64,000 nt of DNA from Apoda limacodes. Taxonomy: Eukaryota; Arthropoda; Insecta; Lepidoptera; Limacodidae. The notes under the pieces are model-generated. The model saw nothing but the letters and a program-made list of their open reading frames with translations. It did no database searches and had not been told where the DNA came from. Below, piece after piece: positions 47,814-61,300 of this stretch (its first letter is position 1; every line of letters starts with the position of its first letter). The stretch covers positions 10,430,001 through 10,494,000 of the forward strand of contig OX291545.1 in NCBI GenBank assembly GCA_946406115.1, in the 5' to 3' direction. The position numbers and the translations under genes were made by a program.

Positions 47814-47905
47814 GCAACAAACTTTTCTGACTCGGAAATGGTCAAAAATCAATTCTTCAGTCGCAATAATTTACAACGATACTAGCAACATGTACCTAAT
47901 TTACA
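47814..47905. mobile_element. Truncated MITE of the 14317 type
   Basis: 'tacagtgcaacaaacttttc' followed by 'tgactcgg' and a diverged interior. The second end is not clear. Confidence 0.45.
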
Positions 47906-48629
47906 GTATATAGATTTTTACGGTGGAAATACAAATTTTGACTTAACAATTATAACTTATAGTTCTATGATAGGCTTAAGGAGTTTTGACGCGCATCTTA
48001 AGGAGTGGTGTTTTTTCTGTTTAATTTTTCCAAATTCATTTAGTGTGCTTCGATGTATATATTTTAGCGGTGTTTATCGGAAACGTGTTAAGAATTGTTC
48101 AGCGAAGGCTCATAAATAGCGAATTATGAAGAAATTAGCAGGACATGACGCGCAAATTCTGAAGCGCACACCAAATCTCCCGCCCTATAAGATAAAAGTT
48201 GTATATGGCGCTTTGCCAACTTGGATATAAGCACGTGACTATATTTACACATGACTCTGGAGAAATGATATGCTATAATGCGGAATATCGAAGCAGGAAG
48301 GAAGGAATGATAAGGCTAATGAATTTGTATACAGGCGTTTTCAATTACTAAAAAAAAAAAATATTTCTAAATGGCAACCAAAGAGTATTATAATTATACC
48401 AAAAGGAAATGGCAACGCTGCTGAAGAACAAATCATTATTATATTTTACACTCCCGTTGAAAATTGCTTCTTAGCTGTCAGTGTAATCACAAGGTAAGGA
48501 GTGAAAGGGAATTGGAACGTTACCTTAAGTTTGAGTCACTATTATCTGTGGTTTGAGTTTTTTTGTTTAACTTTGTTAACTTTGATTTAACCAAAGTAGC
48601 TTAATGAATTTAAAGTGGGCGCAAGAATA

Positions 48630-51239
48630 ATGCTCTCAAGACCCAAAGCTTTATTATTGTCCTCTTCAAACTGTCATGGATTCTCAATGTTGGAATTTGC
48701 TAAACAAGAAATATGTGTATTTCTATCAAAGTATGGTTATTTTCCTCTTATCATATGATCTTAGACTAAAAATGGTGTATTTTTCTTTATTTTATTTGAC
48801 TTGACTGACTTTTATTGTACTCTAGATGGATTGATTCCCTCTAAATTTTAGAAGGTTGAGCAACCTAATTATGTTTACTTTTTATATACCTACTTACCTA
48901 AAAAATGCCCATATTGCAGGCAGCTAGTCACAACACATTGTTTACAGCTTTCATATTTCAAGGTTATTGACTTTTAATCATAAAGTATTATCTGGGTTTC
49001 AAGAGTACACATTTGTAAAAAGATTATCAAAAATTTTGGAAGGTTATGGTAACATTGAATTTTACTAAAAACATCCATTCACATGCAGTCATCTCAAGAT
49101 TTGGTATGGAATTGCACTGAGACTGAGTAACTAAATGGAGAGCTAGAAATTGCGCTCCAATAAAACAAATTTCAGTACAGACACTTAGAGCTAAAATTAA
49201 CAAGTGTGAAAGAAAAAGTTTGACACAGTCTCACAAGTTAAACAGAAGATTTTGTATGAAAAATTAGCAAAATGTGGAGCACCACTCCTGGGCCTCGTAG
49301 TAAAATACTGTTGTTGGCTTGACCCCGCCTTTGGACTGGGTCCAGCGACAATGCGCATTTGTAAATCTAAATAGGCGTATGAATTTTAGTTAGTGACTAA
49401 ATAACATAATAAAAGGCGAGCATTTAAGCAATTCCTATGTTTTTTAGTTTAAAAATTGTCACAAGCCACCTCTGAGTGTGACAGAGACCAGATATAAACT
49501 TTGTTCCAAAAACTATGAGAGTTTATTACTATAATGTTTTATCCAATCCGATTGTCCGAACTTGACAAGCAAGGGTACCATATCAAACACCCAACTAAAT
49601 CATACAACCTGTCAATAGTGAAGTCATAGTTTACATAAGTAGAGAGTACTTATTTTAACATACTATATTAGGCACTATATAGCATAGTATGTAAAGCAGT
49701 TCTAGTACATAATGACCAATTCAGCCTACCCTCACAGGCTTGGGCAATTTGTGTTGCTATGACTCGACTTGATTTGAATCATGTGGGGCCAGTGCATATT
49801 GTGGGCTCCACATGTACCTTTTAAAGTATGATGTCTTCCTCCATCTTAAAGCCCAGAGCTGACTTGGTGTGAAGAAACAAAGTGGTACTTGAGTTAAAAA
49901 AAGAAACTCATCAACTACACTAGTATACATTGCCCTATTGCCCCTTGGCTTAAAGCTACCTTTATTTATTTTTTGTAAGCATGGAAGATAGCCCTTTAAT
50001 CTCATACAAATTAACATGCCATATTCACAGTTTTTGCAGTTGCTAAATAGAATGTAAATTTTACATAGAAGTTTTAACTTGATTTTTATGTTTCAGAAAT
50101 AATGTGAATGAAGTCATTTTTGTGCCCTATGCTCAAAATGACTTCAATAATTATACAACTAAAATAAAAGATGTGATTGATCCTTGGGGGTTTACTGTCA
50201 CGGGCCTACATACTTATGCTGATCCTGCTAATACTATAAATTCTGCAAAAGCCATATTTGTAGGTGGAGGAAATACATTTTTACTATTGAAACGGTTATA
50301 TGATAATAATTTAGTGGACCTTATAAGGGAGAGAGTTCATAAAGGAAATTTGTTATATATTGGAAGCAGTGCTGGAACAAATGTAGCAACAAAAAGTATT
50401 CACACAACTAATGATATGCCAATTATCTATCCACCATCATTTGAAGCTATTGGAGTAGTACCATTTAATATAAATCCACACTACATTGATGTAGTGGAAA
50501 GTGCAACACATAAAGGTGAGACTAGAGATCAAAGAATTGGTGAATATTTAGAAATGGATCATGCAGGACCTGTTTTGGGTTTGAGAGAAGGATCACTTTT
50601 ACATGTTGATGGGAAATTATTGACAATAAAAGGTGTTGCTGGAGCTGTATTGTTTAAAAAGTAAGTAAAGATAAATTAAACAGAATATTTTGGAAGTCAA
50701 GAAAAATAGATTTACATACATTGATTGTTGTGACAGATAGTCATGAATGTTTTTGCTAAAACCAACTTTTTTATATTCTGTACATCAGCTTTTAATTACT
50801 ATAGATACTGATAAATTTATGTGACATGTTTCCTGCTCTGACCATCCATAGACATATAAGGCCAGGCCTTTTTCAGAATGTTCCACTATCCAGATATCAA
50901 TCTGGTCCATAAAGGACAATATTGATCTGGTCCATCAAGGACCAGCAGACTCAAATATATGATCTACCCATCATTTGTGAGATCACCCTTGTTTTCTTTT
51001 TCTTCTCTTGAAAGGTATCCATTTAGGTTTACTTTCACTTTTTGCATTATTGCCATAACTGCTTTGTAGCTCAATGGGTGTCAAGGATTCAATTCAAGCC
51101 CATGATTACATTTTTACTCATTTTTATACCTCTAGATACTTATATACTATTTACTTTTTTTTACAGAGGTGAAAATAAGACTGAGTATCAAGTTGGTGCA
51201 GATTTATCATTTTTGTGTGATGAAATTAAGGATGCATAA
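48630..51239 (+). CDS. Alpha-aspartyl dipeptidase (peptidase E, family S51)
   Basis: Three exons: 48630-48730 (ATG 48630, donor AAA|GTATGG, phase 2), 50097-50660 (after 'tgtttcag') and 51167-51239 (after 'tttttacag'). They total 738 bases, 245 residues, the usual length for the family. It is a cytosolic serine peptidase that cleaves dipeptides with N-terminal aspartate. Exon 1 gives KALLLSSSNCHGFSMLEFAK. Exon 2 gives VIFVPYA, then AIFVGGGNTFLLLKRL. The nucleophile serine is in YIGSSAGTNVA, and FNINPHYID follows with a histidine and aspartate typical of S51. Exon 3 gives the short C-terminus ending CDEIKDA. All phases agree. AATAAA is at 51314-51319. It is convergent with the gene at 52373-63988. 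Confidence 0.92.
48731..50096 (+). other. Intron 1 of the peptidase E gene
   Basis: 1.37 kb, AT-rich, donor GTATGG and acceptor TTTCAG. The start of exon 2 contains no ATG in frame until far in, so the upstream exon is required. No other element is seen. Confidence 0.6.
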
Positions 51240-51313
51240 ATATATTTATGAAGTATTTTGTTATTGTTAAATAAGTAAAATCCTATTATTTTTATATACA
51301 ATGTTATTTTGAC

Positions 51314-51319
51314 AATAAA
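51314..51319 (+). promoter_or_regulatory. Poly(A) signal of the peptidase E gene
   Basis: AATAAA 75 bases past the stop codon. Confidence 0.6.
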
Positions 51320-51800
51320 TGATTAGGTTATAAAGTTAAGTTTAATTTTGTTCAATCTTCTTAAGAGCCACCTCTATATAACATTTTTCACAAGTACCCT
51401 TGAAGCAGGACAGTCTCTTTCCTCTTTTATTTTACACTGTAGATTTTTGACAAGGGGATAGCAGGGAAGACGTAGATTGTAAGTCTTTCAAAAGAAACTT
51501 TATAAATTGAAGAGAGGAAGTTTCTGCCTGGGAATCAGACTTCAAAGTGAAAAAAATCAGACCGAGTTTTGAAATCGGTTTGACTTTTTTGCTAAAATCT
51601 TATTTTATAAAATTTAAGGTTGACAAAATAAAATTTTAATAAACTATTTATTGTTAGTAAATTGTATGAATAAATAAAGAAAGAGATAAACAATTCAATT
51701 GATTCGCTTCAATCACAGTTCACCGGCGCCAATTCCGCTAGCCAATCACAGGTAGATCATTTCGCGCATGTGAAGAAGGAACTAAGATCAACATAATGAT

Positions 51801-52057
51801 ATATGTCGCAGCCATCTTGTTAAATTAGCCAGTTAATTAAGCGCCTTGGCAGAGCAAGTACGTAAAAGAAAGAAACAGAAATTGCACTGTATAAGTCATG
51901 TATGTTGGGTTAGGTTTAATTTCTCACGTGTCAAGAAATGACCAGTCAAGTTTCATGTAACAATCTGTTCAGTTATATAGTAATTTCTTTTCCATACTGA
52001 ACAATCTGCATAGGCGCCTAATGAACTGGCTTATTTAACCAGATGGCTGCCACATAT
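51801..52057. mobile_element. MITE between the convergent genes
   Basis: Inverted ends of about 46 bases: 'atatgtcgcagccatcttgt' with 'taaattagccagttaattaa', and the reverse complement near 52012-52057 ('ggcttatttaaccagatggc'). 257 bases, no coding. Confidence 0.7.
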
Positions 52058-52372
52058 GCACTAAGATTTTCATACAAAATGACTTAGGGCACAGGTTGTA
52101 TGAAAAGTATACATAGACTTTTAGACGTTTATTTTTATACCAAATAACATTATTATACACTGAGAATTATTGTAATTTCACTGGGCCAGGAACTGATTAA
52201 AAATATAAAAATAATACATGCATATAACATTCTGCTATCATATATGTAGATAATATATATTAAAACATCTGCAATTGAGGGAGAATGTTTATTCACGAAA
52301 AACTAGACATCTTCAAAAGATATTGCACTTCAAGGTTTTGTATCCAGCGTGGCTCCGGATTTAAAACCTTCG

Positions 52373-55300
52373 TCAGCCGGTGACGGGAGCGCGCATTAGC
52401 ATGGCGCGTGCCGCGTGGAAGAGTGACGGCTGCGGAGTCCCGCGAGATTGACCCGTGCGCTCGGACGCAGGTAAATGACACAAATAACGTCGCAGAGCTA
52501 AGTCACGTCTGGCGCTCAAGGCGCGAGTGATCTCGCAACCGGACCCAAATAGTACAGCGCGTTGCCGCTTGCGTTTCTCAACTGCCACCTGCAATAGAAA
52601 TCTAACTAAGTTTTTCAATTTTTGAAGCAGTAACATACAAAAATATATACACTAAAAACACCAGAAAAAAGTAGGTATAACTGTCGTCATGCAGAATAGA
52701 TTGTTTTCTAACGCTGGCTGGTATACAGATTTAACAGATTCTCCAGTAATTTAAATAGAATCACTGACACCAGTTACGAATACTCCTTTTCTGAAAGGCC
52801 ATAGTAGAAATATCCATATATGAAATGATTTAAATCGTAATAAAAATCAAGAGATTTTATCAAAAAATCAATACTTTTTACTGCAACCTATTCAGCCAAA
52901 AATGTCAAAGGTCCTCCCCCGACAAAAAACTACGGGACGAACGCACATGTGCAATGCTATGTTTATCTACACAGTTCAGGGATTCCCCGACATTTTAAAC
53001 TGGCGACTTGCGAATCCGTCCGTTTTGCCCGGTCATTACTCATTTGGCCTCTGTTCTCTAGGATCCCCTGATAAATCCCCTGGGGGATTCATTTGGATTT
53101 TTGTCCACATAGATCTCCTTTCCAATGATGATTTCCTGGGGCATTCATTTAGATAATAAAATCGTAACATATTTTGTTTTTGCCAGGAATAAAGTCTTAC
53201 AAATTTGCTTTAATGGGAGGCAATCAGAAAACTAATGATAACAAAATCCATGAATACAGATTGGAATTGCAGCTACATATCTTTAGCTAAATCTTTGTAA
53301 CTATTGATCGCAAAATCAGAAAATTGATTTAAATTGAATAAAATAGGAAATATAGAACATACGAAAACGACATCCCGCGCCCGTCATTGCGACCACGCAA
53401 GGCCTCGCACTACCTCCAGTCAAAAGTTTAGACTTTAAGGAGTGGTGCCATATTAGTTTTTATACACCTTCCATAATCTACCTAATTTATTAATCTATTT
53501 ATTTTCTTTTATTAAGAAGTAAATGTACGTACCTACCTACATTTTAAACATAACAATCCTTTGATGACTGACATGACAAATAGAATTTTATGTTATTATA
53601 AGCGCGTTTACCTGAATTGCAGCAACTGGATGTAATGAATCAACGTCAGGAGCAGGTAGGGGCCTCTCATCATCTTTACCATTCTGTTCCACAGCATTAT
53701 CTGACTCTGTCTTTTCTCTAGACTTCACCTCTTCTTGAATACTCTCTGCGTTCTTTTGCAAAATGTTTTTTACAGTTTCCTTTCCTGCCATGTTTATGGA
53801 CAAGCCAAGTCGGGCGAGGACCCTTTCTGGTTTCCATCGGTCTCTAGCGCCACCAGATGGCGCCACTTGTTCGCGTCGACGCACATCCGCTACCAGACTC
53901 GCCCAATCCACGCCTAAAGCGTCGCCTAACCCAGCTGAAATGTTAAATATATAAATTTTTATTAGGTTCTTTGTTCAACACTATCTACCCACATACATAT
54001 ATATTTCACCATCAGTTTTAAAACCTATTTTTAAATACATAGTAAAAATGGAATCAGACACAAAAAATGTACATGCTAATATCAGGGTACCATACGCAAA
54101 TAATAAAAATAGAACCGTGACGAAACGTCTATCCGTTTCTGTCTCTGTACGTCAAAGCCTTATAAATCCGCCGTCTTTCCATCGATTTTTATGTAATGCT
54201 TTATATAAACCCCTATACAAGTCAATTTTTATGAATGGAGCTACCATACATCGAACTAAGTAATTACTTTTCTTTCGAAATAATAAGCTTCGAAAGTCGT
54301 AAATTTTGTGTACACTCCATATAGACTACTGGCCCATGCTGAAAAAAATATGGGTCATTTGAACCACCAGGTGACCTATCTAGAACGATATAAGAGCATA
54401 AAATAATAAGATTCAGCACTATGCCGTCACTTGTAAGCTGTCCAACTGAGTGCAGGTGAGAATTCGAAAGTACAGGTAGAGTGAGTATATTTTGGTCACA
54501 TATTTTTGTACGGCATTCTTACCACCGATAGATCCATGAAAAATAATAAGAAAACGCACAATGCCGTAAAAAAATGGTGCGCCACAAAGTCGGATTTTTT
54601 TTTATTTTCCGACAATCACCAGGGTAAATTTGGTCATTTGATTTTGTACGGCATCTCTGTCATACTATTTCAATACTGCTTCTAATCCATTATTCCGCAA
54701 CGCCGTACAAAAATCATGCGACAAGGGGAAAAAATCGAGGGTTGCAATCCCCTCTCTTTCCGTGGTCCAGGGGGTGATTTGAAAAAGTACGGCTTCGGTT
54801 CCAAAACATTATCTAGCACTCAAAAGTACTATTAAAAATAATGCCGTCAAAAAATGATTGTTCATCTGAATGTATATCAATAATTATCTTCATTTCATCG
54901 TATCCTTGATTTTTAGAGCTGAAAATCATTTGATCCTGTACGGGAACTTTTTTTTTAACATGATATTGTAAAATACAATTGTTACATAGTATTGCCGTTC
55001 AAAAGAAACCGTTCTAAAAAGAATTATAGAGAAATACAAAAACTGAAATTTTGCAAATTATTGTAAAAGTTTAAATAACATAGATTAATGAAATATAGCA
55101 GTTTTTTACATTTCATCCCTTGTTTTAAATAGTATTAACATAGATAAATTAGGAAAAAATGATGCCGTACATTTTCATGCAGACCATATCTTTTAGGCTG
55201 ATGAAAGTGACGCTACAATTTTAAGGGTACTTTATGGCCATCTGATTCAGTACGGTATTAACATATTTTTGAAGAGAACAATTGATAATATGATAAAATC

Positions 55301-58300
55301 ACTATGACGTCTAACTGAACTGAAACGGTGTATATATTATGTCCAAGAATTTAAACTGTCAATCCCAGTATCAACAGTTTTATATACTTTTTGGTTTAAT
55401 ATATACTTCAAACATTATTGATACATACACATAATTGATTTGTTTCATTGTAATGATGTGAATAAATAAAACAATCATTTTTTAGAAAAATTCTATATAT
55501 TTTATGATAATAATAAAAAAAATTGTCATTTTTTAGAAAAAATCGATAAATTTATTCAGTATCGGAATCAGTTGCTGAGTTATTATCGGAATCAACGTCT
55601 TCATCGACGTCCGAATTATCTTCTCTATTATTTTCTGAAACATAAATATGTATTTGTCAAAATCAAAGTCTTACGTACAAATTAAAGATGTAAAGATTTA
55701 TTTATTTATTTACCTATGACGTCATCATCTTCTTCGCCTGATTCCTCATCCGGCTCCGTTATGTCACAGACTTTTTGGGGGCATTCCTCGCCGTGAAACC
55801 AATCGAAATCGTACCGACCGTCATTAACAACCCATCCATAGTTTATTGGAAACAAGATCGACGGTACTTGTTTGTAGGCATTACACCAAATCTGTGCTAT
55901 GTAGGTACTTCTCTTCAGATGTTGCTCCAACTCCCGGAAACAAGGGGGAAACGATGTTGCTTCCAATCTCATAGCTGTCTTTTTGAAAGCTTCATTACTA
56001 CTTTTCGGGTATAAATCCTTTCAAAGTAAATGAAAAGGTAGATTTCAAACACACATCTACATAATTCAAAAAACTGTAAGTACAATTTTTTTAAATATTT
56101 TTTTTCCACTTATTCATTTCTGAAATAAAAGCTTAAATTTTACAGGTGTCTGCTAACTTCAGTGTCATGAGTACTTCTCAAAAATATGTTGTATTTTGGA
56201 ATTATCAGTGACAACACGTCTATATTTTGGTATAAATCGATAGTATACTAACCCATATTTAACATAGTTTCTAACTAGGAACCTAGAATCACGAAAGGAC
56301 TATGAAAATTAGTATAAATAAACTATCTAAATGCCGTATAAAAAAAATTTCACCTTACATTTCGTTATATCGATTTTTTCTTTTTGATTTTTTCTTTTTC
56401 AGTTTTTTTTCCCCTTTGGACCAACGAAAATGTACGGCATATGAAAAAATATTATCTATGCATAAAATACTTTCAAAATAAATTTATTTCATGTTGTGTC
56501 AAATCACCCCCTGGACCACGGAAAGAGAGGAGATTCCAACCCTCGATTTCTTCCCCTTGTCGCATGATTTTTGTACGGCGTTGCGGAATAATGGATTAGA
56601 AGCAGTATTGAAATAGTATGACACAGATGCCGTACAAAATCAAATGACCAAATTTACCCTGGTGATTGTCGGAAAATAAAAAAAAAAAAATTCGACTTTG
56701 TGGCGCACCATTTTTTTACGGCACTGTGCGTTTTCTTATTATTTTTCATGGATCTATCGGTGGTAAGAATGCCGTACAAAAATATGTGACCAAAATGTAC
56801 TCACTCTACCTGTACTTTCGAATTCTCACCTGCACTCAGTCGGACAGCTTACAAGTGACGGCATAGTGCTGAATCTTATTATTTTATGCTCTTATATCGT
56901 TCTAGATAGGTCACCTGGTGGTTCAAATGACCCATAATTTTTTCAGCATGGGCCAGTAGTCTAATACTATAATACACGTTACTATTATAATATTAATACC
57001 TATTATGATTTTCTCGTTTATAATTTACATTCGAAATCTTACAGCAGTCGATGTGTACGTACATATCAGCTATTAAAGCTAAATGCTAGTTCGCGCGCTT
57101 AGGTTTATGTCTGCCGTTTTACCTATATGAGTCCAGTATGACATACCTCTAGTTCTTTCTTCTTCAAGCTCTCCATCAGATATTTCTTCAAAGTCCAAAT
57201 TGGTAACATCTTCTTCGTCTTTGACATCTTGAGACTCCTTTTCTTCGCCTACGCCGCTTGTATCCTGCATAATGCATATTTTTATGATAGTCATAGCTTA
57301 ACTACTTGATGTGAGTTTTGAGTACTTGGGCAAAGACCGTACAAGGTGTTAATAACCAATTCCTACTATTTTGATTTATTATTACAAGTTTTTTTTAACT
57401 AAATAAAGCGCTTTTATTACGATATTCTATAAATTTATCCCAAATTGACGTATATCCATCTAATGCACAAGACACCACAATATTTGCAATATAAATAAGT
57501 GTTAAAAGCGATATTTTAAATTTAATGTGTATCCGCAGATCATTTTTCCATACAAATGTGACACCTAATATCTTTAACTGTAGACATTTTGCAACTCAAA
57601 ACGCGTTTTTATCATAAAGCGCTATTTACCATATTCAAATTACTTAGAATACTATATGTAATTAGAACATCTTTACGAACACCTTGTAACAAAAGGGTGG
57701 TAAGGCGGTGCTAACCCAAAAGAACCTACAATTGGCGTCATGTATGTCACTTGTTGTCGTGATGTTTTGTCTATGTACCTACACGTTTTTGAACAGTTAT
57801 TTTATTTCATTTTTATAATACAAAGACAATGTAACAAAATCGTATTTTGAGTTTAAATTTTGTGAGTAAGTAGGATAGTGAGGCAGTAAGTTAGGTATAG
57901 CACGGACGCGAAGCACGAGGAATTTCGTACATTGACCTTTTAGCCTGTGTTCAGTGGTCAAAATAGTAGTAATTTCTGATGACAGCGATCATCGCATCTG
58001 TTCGAGCGCGACGGCAAATAATTATGCGCGCGCAACAGAGTCAAATAGTGACCGGTCTTTGAACGAAATTCGTCCTGCTTCGCGTCCGTGCTATAGTAAG
58101 AGATGATAACTCACTGTCAGCAACAAAATGTATGTAATTATGGATATTTAGTGCACCGAAGGTCGTATGGGGAAAATCTGATTTACCTCAAGAAGAATCT
58201 TAATATAATTCTATAGTTCAGTTCCATTATGGACACTGCTGTTGTATTTTGAAAAATTCAAAAATCAGATATTACCCGCTGTCAAATGACGCAGTTTTAA

Positions 58301-61300
58301 TTTGTATTCTTCTAGAACATAAGCACAAGTCGTGAAGCCATAACAATGCATTAGTAAGTTAATACTTATCATGTATATTGAAAGCTTACAATGTAGCTAT
58401 TTTTGTGTACACTACCTAAGTATGAACATACTAGTTTACTGGCGTCAAATACACTTGATAATGACGAAGATTTAGTTATATTAGAATAATGGTAAATGTT
58501 AGTAGGTAGGTTACAGTAAGGCTCAAACCTGCGTAGATTCTTTCTCCGAGCTTTCTGGCTTCGACGTACTTTCTTCTACTGTCTGAGCGGGCTGACTATC
58601 ATCATCATTGTTCTGGTCTATCATCTGAAATGTATAAAAATAATGTCAAAGTCACGAATTAAACAAACAATACTCATATATTATACATAAATGCCAAAAT
58701 CTGTTTGTTTATTATTTCCTTAACATTGTAACGAAGCATCCAAATGACTTCATTAGTTGTATTAGTTGGCAGGACGAAAAAGGATATAAAATACATTTAT
58801 CCCGATCAAAAGTTCCTATGGGCATAATTTTTTCCACGAGTGCTGCAGCAGGGAACTATTCCTTTTCGTCATACGTAATTAAGTATCCAGTTGACCTGAT
58901 TTTAGGATCAGAAACAGCTGGTATGACGGATGACATCAATATTTTTTGGAGTTAGATCGAAAGTTCTGAAGGCAATAGTTTTTTCACGTAAAAAACTAAG
59001 ATATTATCCGAAAGACCTTTTCTTTAAATTAGAAGAAACAACGCAACGAGGTAACTTTCAGCACGAGAATAAATGGACAGACGGAGAATAACATAAAATA
59101 CTTTTTTCTCGGTTTATCAAAAGGTTCTCATAAAATAAATGACACGACATTGTAACAAGTAACGCCGCGGTCAAAAAACCAAAAGCCTTCGAACACTGAT
59201 TCAGCCCTAATTCACTTATATAACAGTCGATAGGAATAACAAGTACAAAAAGACAACGTGACATTTCACCGACTAATTGTATGTCGTATAATATATGCTA
59301 CCTTCCAATATTTTCTGACAAAATTTATTTTTGCTCAATTTATTATTATAATCATATACATAGTACTAGGATAATTTTTTTTTATTCAAAGTTAATTTTT
59401 TTAAATAAAAATATAATGAAAGTAAAATAAAATGCAAACCAATCTAAAAAAAATAAGTAAACTCTAAATATAGATATCAAAAATAGCTCCCTATCCAAAA
59501 AAATTATAGTGCTAGGTTCAGATACATCTGAAAACCGTTTCATTTCAACTTTATGGAACAAAACTTAAATATAATGCCTTACATCGTCTCTGTTCAATAT
59601 ATCATCTGGATCATCACTGATTTCACTAAGATCATCAGGTATTGGATTTTCATCAATTTCAGTATCCTGGCAAGCCGCTGCTACGGGAGCAGCCGGCGCT
59701 GGAGGTGGGGTCTCTTTCGCTGCACTATCAGGTTCATTTCTTGGTGCACGTCGCTTTGGTCCTTCGCCTCTGTTAACGTCCATCCTTATACCACGACCAT
59801 AATCATCTGGAATTATATCGACACTCACAAGTTTACCATTTGTAATAAATTATACATTCAAAATTGAAATTCTAAAGTTTTATTGTAATAACATGCTTAA
59901 GACGAGGCTTCGAAGATAATGGTAAACCAATAAATTTAGTTATGTATTCACAATAGAAAAATATTATGCCCATTTACTTCTTTGACAAGAGAAAATCTTT
60001 TGTATTCCACAATAGGGGACATTGGTTCCTGAAACACAGGATATTACCTATATTGGGATCTAGGGTTTCTTACTCTAAGTTACGCGAGCATATTATTAAT
60101 TTACACAAAAATGAAAAAAAACAAATCTACGGCATTTTTCAAATTATATATTTATATATTTCTACGTTTATATGAATGAATCTATTTAATACTAGCTGTC
60201 CCGGCGAACGTTGTTCCGCTGCCGTCCCTCTGTACCCGGCGAAAGTTGGTGTTTACCTATAGTGCCCGAGTCCGGCTCGCACTTGACATATCGAGATAAA
60301 AACTATCCTATCTTTTAAGTTGGATCAAATAACAGATATTTACGAAGTTTGATCAAAATCGGTTCAGTAGTTTAGGAGTCCATTGAGGACAAACATTGTG
60401 ACACGAGATTTATATATATTAAGATTATTTAAGATCAAAACTTATAATGCGTTATTATATATTTTTACAGGTATAGGGGGCGGCACATAAGTCTAGCTGT
60501 GAGCGGAACGTGGAGGGGATGTTTGCGCAAGTGTACTGTCGCGCACGCAATAGTTATTAATTTATTATAACAGATATTTTTGATATAATCTTTTATGTAT
60601 CTTGTAAAAAAATATTAAACATTAGGCTAGATCGCGTAAATACGCAGTTTAAGTTCCGTGCAGTAAAAATGTCATGGAGATATTTTTCATAAAGTAATAA
60701 TGAACAAGATAAAACAATAACGTACATAGTACATTACTGGGTTATTGCATGGGGGCGTTGATACGAACATACGGACAAGGTAATACTATATTTTTATTAT
60801 ATATGCTATGGATATCGGCCTCTAAATAAACAACTGTCGCAATTCAAGGTTTTATGCAATTACAAAATTATAGTGCTATAAACTTTTAACCTTCTGACCT
60901 TGGGTGTTTGATCGGGATCATTCTCACTAGATCCATTGTCCAGATCCATAATGGATCTAGTGAGATATTATTTTCTCAATAGATCGATTTTTAAAAGTGT
61001 GTATCTACTGAGAAGTATTTGTCTCGCTAGATCTGTTAACCAGAACCAGATTTGAAAGTGTGGGTCTACTAAGGAATTTCTTTCTCACTAGATTCAGTTG
61101 TGGATCTGATAAAAAAATTTGGTGTCGGCTAGGTTTGTTGTCCCTTAGGCTGGGGAGATAACGGAACTTGCTTTCTAATACTATTTCAGGTACTCGTATT
61201 TCCTGTCATATTCTTATTTTTACCAAGTTTAAAAAAGGAGGAAGTTCGCGAATGGTCTGTAGGTACCCATATAAGAGATATTATTAATTCAAAACTAAAA

